Assembly (NCBI GenBank): GCA_947594085.1
Contig: CANQEB010000191.1
Span: 1-5,063 of the forward strand
Length of the DNA: 5,063 bases
From: an uncultured Lachnospiraceae bacterium
Lineage (GTDB): Bacteria; Bacillota; Clostridia; Lachnospirales; Lachnospiraceae
Direction of reading: 5' to 3'
The notes under the pieces are model-generated. The model was not told the DNA's origin, ran no database searches, and saw nothing but the letters and a program-made list of their open reading frames with translations. The translations under genes were made by a program, and so were the position numbers. Positions 1 through 5,063 of this stretch are shown here, piece by piece; the stretch's first letter is position 1; every line of letters begins with the position of its first letter.

Positions 1-2544
1 CTGCGTTCTTTTTCCTCTTTTTCTTTCTTATCGGTGGCGGCAAAGCCGGAGATGCTGGCGGATTACGAGGGAATGGTCAGCTATCTTGACCAGATCACAA
101 GGCATTATCAGGGAATTTCCGCTACTTACATCGCGAACCCTGATTTTCCACACGGCCATCCGATGGTGATGAACAATGGCTGGGTTCCCGAGGAGGACTA
201 TGTGGAGGAGGAGCGCCCGTGGTATGTTGGGGCGATAGAGATCGATGACTTTAGCATCACAGAGCCATATTATGATGCGCGCACGGGGAAATATTGCATT
301 ACGTTCTCAAAGAAAGTGGAGACGGACAGCGGTGAGTTCCTGGGTGTGTTTGCCATAGACTTTTATCTGGACGTCCTGATGGAGATCCTCGGCGATGGAT
401 ACTCCGGGACGGGCTACGCATTCCTCGTCGACCGGGACGGCAGAATCATCAACCACCCGAATCCGGAGTACCAGTATACGGGAGAGGGCACGCCGAACAT
501 CCATGATCTGGTGTACGAGAAGATCTACAATTCGTCAAAGATCGTGATCCTGCGCGACTATGACGGGAAACTGAAGGCTTGCAGCTCCATGGAGGAGAGC
601 CTTTCGAATTTCAAGGTCATCGTGGTGAACGATTTCTGGATGATCTACGGGGATGTTTTTAAGTATGCGCTGTTGTTCCTCGTCCTGTTTGGCGCCTGCA
701 TCGGGGCGGTTGTCTTGCTGATGAACAACATGGTGCGCTGGCAGCACGAGACGGATGTGCAGCTGCAGGAGGCTGCGGATGCCGCACGGGCAGCCGATCA
801 GGCGAAATCACTCTTCCTCGCCCAGATGAGCCATGAGATCCGCACGCCGATCAACGCCGTGCTCGGCATGAACGAGATGATTCTGCGCGAGAACAATGAC
901 GCAAATATTCAGGAGTACGCGGCGCAGATTCAGAGCGCCGGCGCTACGCTGCTCGCGCTGATCAATGGGATCCTCGATTTTACAAAAATCGAGAGTGGCA
1001 GGATGGAAATTCAGCCTGTGGTGTATGAGACAAGTATGCTGATTCTGAATCTCGTGAATCTGATCACAGACAGGGCTCAGGCAAAAGGACTTGCGCTGAA
1101 CATGGAGATTGACCCGACGCTTCCGGAGGAGTTGTACGGAGACGACGTGCGTGTGCGCCAGATTATCACGAATCTTCTGACAAACGCGGTGAAATATACT
1201 CAAGAAGGCAGCGTCACCCTGAAGATTGAGGGCAGACATCGGGAAGGCGATGATATCACCCTCTATGTGGAAGTGAAGGATACAGGCATCGGCATTCGTG
1301 AGGAGGATATGGAACGGCTCTTTGGCATGTTCCAACGGCTGGATCAGGAGAAAAACCGAAATATCGAGGGAACAGGGCTTGGAATTCCGATCGTGCAGAA
1401 TCTTCTTCACATGATGGAAAGTGAGCTGAAGGTCGATAGCGTCTACGGGGAGGGCTCTGTCTTTTCCTTTGAGCTGGTACAGCAGGTGATGTCCAACCGT
1501 GAGATCGGAGACTATCGTCAGAGCTTCCAGAAGCTGATCGGACGGAAGACGAAGCAGCAGTATGTCTATGCCCCGGATGCGCGCATTCTGGTAGTGGATG
1601 ACAATGCGGTCAACCTTCGCGTGACGCGAAATCTGCTCAAGCGCAATGGAGTGCAGATCGACACGGCTGCCAGCGGCATGGAGTGTATCGAGCTTGCGAG
1701 AAAGACGAAATACAATATTATTTTCCTGGATCATATGATGCCGCAGATGGATGGAATCGAGACATTTGCGCGGCTCCGGGAAGAAAAACTGCTGCCGGGT
1801 GACACGGCCGTGATTATGATGACGGCGAATGAGATCATGGGAGCGCGTGAGGAGTATCTGAGGCAGGGATTTACCGATTATATTTCCAAGCCGATTGCGG
1901 TCAAGCAGCTTGAGGAAATGCTTTCGAAACATCTGCCGCCGGATATGGTCAGCTATCGGGAGGTTCGCAAGACGGCGGCAGCAGAGGGAGCGGAGCAGCC
2001 GACAGGCGGATCCGCCAAACAGGATTCGCAGAAACAGTCAGAGGATCCGATCGAGCAGGGTTCACAGAAGCAGGCAGAGGATTTGACCGAGCGAGCTCCA
2101 CAGGAGCAGGCAGAGGATTCAGCCGAGCAAGCTCCGCAGGAGCAGACAGAGAATCTGACCGAGCGAAAGTCAGAGGCACAGGAAGCTGCATCTTCGGATG
2201 GCCCGATTCCGGGGATCGATATGTCTGTCGGGCTTACCTACTGTGCAGAGGACGAGGAATTCTATCGGGAAATGCTGGAGGAATACGTTGCCGACAACAC
2301 GGCGGATGAGTTGGATGGCTACCGGAGCACCGAAGACTGGAACAATTATCTGGTCAAGGTACACGCTCTAAAGAGTGCTTCCCGCACAATCGGCGCCACC
2401 ATGCTCGGAGACCAGGCGTTCGGCCTTGAGACGGCGACGCGGGAAGGCAATTATGAGTTTGTGGAGGATCACCATGAGAAGCTGATGCAGGATTACAGGC
2501 AGCTCCTTGCGAAAATTCAGACTTATCTGAATGAGAGGGAATAA
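1..2544 (+). CDS. Hybrid sensor histidine kinase/response regulator (dCache-TM-HisKA-HATPase-REC-HPt), 5'-partial
   Basis: Membrane sensor of a multistep phosphorelay. The frame is open to the left edge, so the N-terminus (expected first membrane helix and start of the sensor) is missing. Numbering from the GTG at 34: residues 1-200 form a dCache-like extracellular sensor, with the typical RPWY motif at 61-64 and a second module around GYAFLVDRDGRIINHP (127-142). A membrane helix spans about 209-231, followed by a short coiled coil with no evident HAMP. The H-box SHEIRTP has phosphoacceptor His267 (832-834). The ATPase domain has an N-box (Asn380, Asn384), DTGIG (416-420) and GTGLG (446-450). 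The receiver domain (about 516-632) has Asp522/Asp523, phosphoacceptor Asp566, Thr597 and Lys619. A repeat linker (665-712) leads to an HPt domain (about 725-834) with HALKSA and His777 (2362-2364). All relay residues are intact, so an active BarA-like His-Asp-His kinase is inferred. Ligand and final response regulator are unknown. The GTG at 34 is not a credible start: it follows a pyrimidine tract without a ribosome-binding site and lies inside the sensor domain. Confidence 0.93.
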   Translation: MRSFSSFSFLSVAAKPEMLADYEGMVSYLDQITRHYQGISATYIANPDFPHGHPMVMNNGWVPEEDYVEEERPWYVGAIEIDDFSITEPYYDARTGKYCITFSKKVETDSGEFLGVFAIDFYLDVLMEILGDGYSGTGYAFLVDRDGRIINHPNPEYQYTGEGTPNIHDLVYEKIYNSSKIVILRDYDGKLKACSSMEESLSNFKVIVVNDFWMIYGDVFKYALLFLVLFGACIGAVVLLMNNMVRWQHETDVQLQEAADAARAADQAKSLFLAQMSHEIRTPINAVLGMNEMILRENNDANIQEYAAQIQSAGATLLALINGILDFTKIESGRMEIQPVVYETSMLILNLVNLITDRAQAKGLALNMEIDPTLPEELYGDDVRVRQIITNLLTNAVKYTQEGSVTLKIEGRHREGDDITLYVEVKDTGIGIREEDMERLFGMFQRLDQEKNRNIEGTGLGIPIVQNLLHMMESELKVDSVYGEGSVFSFELVQQVMSNREIGDYRQSFQKLIGRKTKQQYVYAPDARILVVDDNAVNLRVTRNLLKRNGVQIDTAASGMECIELARKTKYNIIFLDHMMPQMDGIETFARLREEKLLPGDTAVIMMTANEIMGAREEYLRQGFTDYISKPIAVKQLEEMLSKHLPPDMVSYREVRKTAAAEGAEQPTGGSAKQDSQKQSEDPIEQGSQKQAEDLTERAPQEQAEDSAEQAPQEQTENLTERKSEAQEAASSDGPIPGIDMSVGLTYCAEDEEFYREMLEEYVADNTADELDGYRSTEDWNNYLVKVHALKSASRTIGATMLGDQAFGLETATREGNYEFVEDHHEKLMQDYRQLLAKIQTYLNERE
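2026..2169 (+). repeat. Four tandem 36-bp repeats encoding 12-residue units in the REC-HPt linker
   Basis: Four in-frame 36-bp units lie at 2026-2061, 2062-2097, 2098-2133 and 2134-2169. They encode SQKQSEDPIEQG, SQKQAEDLTERA, PQEQAEDSAEQA and PQEQTENLTERK. The shared pattern is (S/P)Q(K/E)Q-x-E(D/N)-x-x-E(Q/R)-x, so the segment is hydrophilic, Gln/Glu-rich and probably a flexible or helical tether. It joins the receiver domain to the HPt domain of the hybrid kinase. The units differ at several nucleotides, so this is an older degenerate duplication rather than a perfect recent one. Unit number could vary between strains; that is inference. Confidence 0.9.
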
Positions 2545-2549
2545 CCGCA

Positions 2550-4529
2550 TCAGCTCTGGCGTGGAGTGCATTTCATATTTAGGATGGTTTTGACTGAGAA
2601 TTCTGAGGATGTCTTTTCTATATTCAGAATGCTACCATATTTTTCAGCGATGTTCGACATGGCTTTTAACCCATAGCCGTGCTTGTATTTTCCGAGTCTC
2701 CGGCGCTGCTGTTCCGCGTCGGAGGCTTTTTCTGCCTCCGGGGACATACTGTTCATGCAGCTAATCGCAAGATAATTCCCGTGCACGTTCATGCTGACCT
2801 GGATATATCGCTCGGACGCCGGATCCATGCGTTCACAGGCCTCCAGCGCATTCTGGAGCATATTAGAGAGGAAGACACTGAGGTCTTCGTCCTGGATCGT
2901 CAGTTTTTCCGGGACAGCCAGGCTGTGCTTTATCTGTATTCCTGCCTTCGCTGCTCGATCCAGGTAAGATCCGGCAATTACGTTCACAATCGTGTTTTTG
3001 CTGTAACGGAACACAGGAAGATCGTTCAGTTCTTTCACAACCGATGTGATGTATTCCTCCGCGCGCTCGTTTTCTTTTTCCCGGATAAATCCCATGAGAG
3101 CGGTCAGGTGATGCGACATTTCGTGCCGCAAGGAATGTGTTGCGCTCTCCGCATCCAGCATCCGGTGATATTCCTCCCGCGTGGCACGGCCACGTTCCTC
3201 CAGCACGGCGACCATGGTCCGGGTCTCTGTACTTCTTCGCAGAAATTCCACCACAAGGATAATGATCGCCATCGCCGCGCAGGTATTCTGTATCAGCGAC
3301 ATCAGTGCGATAAAATATGCGTTAAACGCCAGAGAAAAGACGACCTCAAGGCATTCGAGTATATCGCCGCCGTATGCACGGCGCGCCTCCGAGAAAATGC
3401 ACAGTGCAAAGACAGTCACTGTCAGCGCTGTGTACATGAGCGCGCGCTTTCGGTCGATCTGCTTTCGTCCGCGGACGATGAAATCGAGGAAAAAGATCAC
3501 CAGAAACAACAGCGCGAGCAAGAAGGATCCCATGCCCGTGGCATCCGCCGCGAAATAACCATTCCCAGCGGTCGTCCTTAGCTGAAGGAAGATGTACACG
3601 CTCCAGACAACTGTGCCGCCCAGGAGCAGCCAGCGCTTCCAGCCGCCAAAAAGCAGCGCGAGGTAGAGACACAGAGGAAGGATATAATACTCTCCGAGGA
3701 TCTGAATCACCGCATGGTCGTCTGTCTCCGCGACGACGCTGACGGTCGGCCCCTTCAACGTGTAGATAAACAAAAAGAGAAAATACAGGGCAAGGAGAAA
3801 GATGCGCGCATCTTTCCTGCCGTTTGGAATGTCCAGCACGAACACCACGATCAGGAGAACAATGCAGACGGCGTAGAGGATCAGAGCCGCGATCGGCATC
3901 ACGAGATCCGCCAGGTATGGGGCGTATCTGGACTCATAGTTTCCCAGAGACGGGTAGACAGGTTCATAATTCGGTACTTCTCCGAAAAAGTAGGTAATGA
4001 TCCTCAGAGTTTTGCCCTGATAATCGTCCGGGAGAGAAAGACGCATTGTATTTCCGTACGGGTAAAACTCGTGCTTCAGCGAAGCTCTCTTCTGAATAAC
4101 CAGGTTCGTCCCGTCAAGGAGCAGGAACCCATCTTCGTTTCGCTCTCCATCCGGCAGCTCGGAGAAGAGCAGAAGATCGTCCAGGAAAATCTCGATCAAC
4201 TGGTAGTTGTAGTGTACTGTCTCGATCTCTGGCGCGCGTGGGATTTCCTCCGTCATGACGCGCGAAATGCTCACGGCCTGTATGGATTTCTCAGGAAAGA
4301 ATATCGCGTCATATTCGCCAAATTCCGGCGTTTCGACCGTCACATCCCCGTCCGAGAGGACTTCGTATTCCCAGCCGAAGCTCTGGTAGGAAGTGTCCCG
4401 CAGATAGAAATCCACTTTGTCGGTTCGGGCAAGCCCCAGGAGGATATTCAGGAATACAAAGACTGTGATTATGATAAAGACAAGTCCGATTACATACTGC
4501 GTCCGATATTCAGAGCGATTTCTTTGCAT
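2550..4529 (-). CDS. Membrane sensor histidine kinase of the GHKL (AgrC/LytS-like) type with a 7TMR-DISM-like receptor
   Basis: Predicted 659-residue sensor kinase. One membrane helix (about 12-33) is followed by an extracellular domain (about 34-204) containing beta-rich segments such as LPDDYQGKTLRI (166-177), reminiscent of jelly-roll 7TMR-DISM ectodomains. Seven more hydrophobic segments follow (about 206-233, 241-259, 279-296, 298-316, 334-353, 362-380 and within 393-430). Basic loops (RKDAR, GWKRW, RGRKQIDRKR) fit the cytoplasmic side and put the kinase domain inside. A likely coiled coil (432-460) leads to the H-box LRHEMSHHL, with His469 (3123-3125) the probable phosphoacceptor. The N-box has Asn556 and Asn560 (LSNMLQNALEAC), and the glycine box is HGYGLK (617-622). 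This is the HPK10/GHKL pattern, in which partners are usually LytTR regulators, but none is in the window. The ATG at 4527-4529 is chosen because a strong ribosome-binding site sits 7 nt upstream. The gene converges on the hybrid kinase with 5 bp between stops. The ligand is unknown, and assignment to the DISM family is less sure than the kinase call. Confidence 0.9.
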   Translation of the reverse strand: MQRNRSEYRTQYVIGLVFIIITVFVFLNILLGLARTDKVDFYLRDTSYQSFGWEYEVLSDGDVTVETPEFGEYDAIFFPEKSIQAVSISRVMTEEIPRAPEIETVHYNYQLIEIFLDDLLLFSELPDGERNEDGFLLLDGTNLVIQKRASLKHEFYPYGNTMRLSLPDDYQGKTLRIITYFFGEVPNYEPVYPSLGNYESRYAPYLADLVMPIAALILYAVCIVLLIVVFVLDIPNGRKDARIFLLALYFLFLFIYTLKGPTVSVVAETDDHAVIQILGEYYILPLCLYLALLFGGWKRWLLLGGTVVWSVYIFLQLRTTAGNGYFAADATGMGSFLLALLFLVIFFLDFIVRGRKQIDRKRALMYTALTVTVFALCIFSEARRAYGGDILECLEVVFSLAFNAYFIALMSLIQNTCAAMAIIILVVEFLRRSTETRTMVAVLEERGRATREEYHRMLDAESATHSLRHEMSHHLTALMGFIREKENERAEEYITSVVKELNDLPVFRYSKNTIVNVIAGSYLDRAAKAGIQIKHSLAVPEKLTIQDEDLSVFLSNMLQNALEACERMDPASERYIQVSMNVHGNYLAISCMNSMSPEAEKASDAEQQRRRLGKYKHGYGLKAMSNIAEKYGSILNIEKTSSEFSVKTILNMKCTPRQS

Positions 4530-4536
4530 AGTATAT

Positions 4537-4544
4537 TCACCCCT
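4537..4544 (-). promoter_or_regulatory. Ribosome-binding site of the GHKL kinase gene
   Basis: Read on the minus strand this is AGGGGTGA, one base short of the full AGGAGGTGA anti-16S match, placed 7 nt before the ATG at 4529. It decides the start: the longer frame begins with a TTG at 4631 that would lie only about 9 nt from the predicted transcription start, leaving no room for a ribosome-binding site. Confidence 0.85.
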
Positions 4545-4646
4545 GATAAGGCAGTCTACTGTTTGCCGCAGTGTCAGTAAGGCAGACGATACTGTCTTTG
4601 CGGTCGCTACAGAGATTGCATTGATCCACAAAAATCATATATCGAC

Positions 4647-4675
4647 ATTATAGTATACTCATCTACATTTTACAA
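4647..4675 (-). promoter_or_regulatory. Sigma-A type promoter for the GHKL kinase gene
   Basis: On the minus strand there is a -35 box TTGTAA (4670-4675), a 17-bp spacer (4653-4669) and a perfect -10 box TATAAT (4647-4652). Transcription should begin near 4640, giving a 5' leader of roughly 110 nt before the ATG at 4529. The element matches the vegetative consensus closely, but its activity is inferred. Confidence 0.75.
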
Positions 4676-4697
4676 CAAAAAGCGGATTCATTCCGTC

Positions 4698-4726
4698 TTG
4701 ACGAAAACGGATGGAAAGGGCATAAT
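4698..4726 (+). promoter_or_regulatory. Sigma-A type promoter for recU
   Basis: The -35 box TTGACG (4698-4703; 5 of 6 consensus bases), a 17-bp spacer and the -10 box CATAAT (4721-4726; 5 of 6) form a good vegetative promoter. Transcription should begin near 4733, leaving a short leader of about 38 nt before the recU ATG. It is back-to-back with the minus-strand kinase promoter, with 22 bp between the two -35 boxes. Confidence 0.75.
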
Positions 4727-4758
4727 AAAGGAAAAAATATGCTAATGCTCTGTGAAGC

Positions 4759-4765
4759 AAGGGGA
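4759..4765 (+). promoter_or_regulatory. Ribosome-binding site of recU
   Basis: AAGGGGA lies 5 nt before the ATG at 4771, a normal spacing for a Firmicutes Shine-Dalgarno site. It supports the recU start, where the protein begins MATWKTRGLRGS, as expected for the N-terminus of the family. Confidence 0.8.
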
Positions 4766-4770
4766 AAACT

Positions 4771-5063
4771 ATGGCGACATGGAAGACGCGTGGCCTCCGT
4801 GGTTCCACGCTGGAAGAACTGATCAACCGGACAAATGAGCTGTATCTGGAGAAGGGCTTGGCGCTGATTCAGAAGATCCCGACGCCGATCACGCCGCTTC
4901 AGATTGACAAAGATAGTCGACACATCACGCTGGCCTATTTTGATCAGAAGAGTACGGTCGACTATATCGGTGCGGTGCAGGGGATCCCGGTCTGTTTTGA
5001 CGCGAAAGAGTGCACATCGGACACTTTTGCGTTGCAGAACATAAACTTAATCGAGCAACTCGC
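4771..5063 (+). CDS. recU: RecU-family Holliday-junction resolvase, 3'-partial
   Basis: RecU is a cytoplasmic endonuclease that cuts Holliday junctions during recombinational repair and chromosome segregation in Firmicutes. The first 97 codons are present and the frame runs off the right edge; family members are usually about 170-210 residues, so roughly half is seen. Recognisable segments are TRGLRGSTLEELINRTNE (6-23), KGLALIQKIPTPITP (28-42), and the nuclease core STVDYIGAVQGIPVCFDAKE (61-80). By comparison with the Bacillus protein, Asp64, Asp77 and Lys79 are the likely metal-binding and catalytic residues; Asp77 takes the position that is Glu in Bacillus. The gene has its own promoter and ribosome-binding site. 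One oddity: after LQNI (88-91) the frame reads NLIEQL, where I would expect the conserved His-x-His-Gln segment, so the last 20 or so bases may not be native recU. The recU identity itself is secure. Confidence 0.93.
   Translation, partial: MATWKTRGLRGSTLEELINRTNELYLEKGLALIQKIPTPITPLQIDKDSRHITLAYFDQKSTVDYIGAVQGIPVCFDAKECTSDTFALQNINLIEQL

Larger units (their letters stand above)
4530..4770. other. Divergent intergenic control region between the GHKL kinase gene and recU
   Basis: This 241-bp region holds two back-to-back promoters, both ribosome-binding sites and the roughly 110-nt leader of the kinase transcript. A small dyad, CGGA-N5-TCCG (4683-4695), lies between the two -35 boxes. An 8-bp direct repeat, TAAGGCAG, occurs at 4547-4554 and 4578-4585 inside the kinase leader. 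No known riboswitch fold or intrinsic terminator was recognised. Confidence 0.7.

Noticed and set aside
808..1932. 374-codon minus-strand open frame opposite the hybrid kinase
   Set aside because: It lies entirely antisense to well-recognised HisKA, HATPase and REC domains, and its product is His/Arg/Leu-rich without family motifs. It is a codon-bias shadow.
2005..2016. Perfect 12-bp palindrome GGCGGATCCGCC
   Set aside because: It lies within coding sequence just before the linker repeats, is short, and contains a common BamHI-type core. No functional context supports it.
1895..2086. 63-codon plus-strand frame inside the hybrid kinase
   Set aside because: It is an out-of-frame Arg/Ser-rich shadow over the linker region, with no independent signals.
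2530..2600. Bidirectional terminator between the convergent kinase genes
   Set aside because: Only weak, bulged pairing such as CTC/GAG around TGGCGTG is visible, and there is no T-tract, so I do not annotate a terminator.
2679..3581. 300-codon plus-strand open frame opposite the GHKL kinase
   Set aside because: It is antisense to the GHKL kinase domain and several membrane helices. The composition is rich in His, Arg and Cys with no recognisable domain, and I saw no convincing ribosome-binding site.
3714..4580. 288-codon plus-strand open frame opposite the GHKL kinase N-terminal half
   Set aside because: It mirrors the ectodomain and first membrane helices of the real gene, its translation resembles no family, and it would run through the kinase gene's ribosome-binding site.
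4530..4631. N-terminal extension of the GHKL kinase to a TTG at 4631
   Set aside because: The extension would begin about 9 nt after the predicted transcription start with no ribosome-binding site, while the ATG at 4529 has a strong one at ideal spacing.
4663..4923. 86-codon minus-strand open frame across the recU start
   Set aside because: It is antisense to the conserved N-terminus of RecU and covers both promoters' -35 region; no motif supports it.

Overview
The window looks like chromosomal DNA from a Gram-positive anaerobe of the Clostridia, most likely a Lachnospiraceae-type bacterium. The evidence is a RecU Holliday-junction resolvase (a Firmicutes protein), purine-rich Shine-Dalgarno sites, consensus sigma-A type promoters, and two large sensor kinases built in styles common in gut Clostridia. 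No database search was possible, so the taxonomic placement is an inference from protein style.

Layout: (1) Positions 1-2544, plus strand: a hybrid sensor histidine kinase, open at the left edge. It has an extracellular dCache-like sensor, one visible membrane helix, a dimerisation/phosphoacceptor domain, an ATPase domain, a receiver domain, a linker of four tandem 12-residue repeats, and a C-terminal HPt domain. (2) Positions 2550-4529, minus strand: a second, unrelated sensor kinase. It has an N-terminal membrane anchor, an ectodomain of about 170 residues, seven predicted membrane helices and a GHKL (AgrC/LytS-like) kinase domain. The two kinase genes converge with only 5 bp between their stop codons. 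(3) Positions 4530-4770: a 241-bp intergenic region with two back-to-back promoters, one for the GHKL kinase and one for recU. A small dyad lies between the two -35 boxes. (4) Positions 4771-5063, plus strand: the first 97 codons of recU, running off the right edge.

How the genes relate: both kinases are membrane sensors with intact phosphotransfer residues, but neither has a DNA-binding response regulator inside the window. The hybrid kinase contains its own His-Asp-His relay and needs an external output regulator. The GHKL kinase would normally signal to a LytTR-type regulator encoded elsewhere. recU is a DNA-repair and recombination gene with its own promoter, so the kinases and recU need not be functionally linked.

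No tRNA, rRNA, CRISPR array, insertion sequence or strong intrinsic terminator was seen. The window reads mostly as ordinary chromosome. The points most worth a second look are the repeat linker in the hybrid kinase, the orphan convergent kinases, the divergent promoter region, and the apparent loss of RecU family similarity in the last 20 or so bases.
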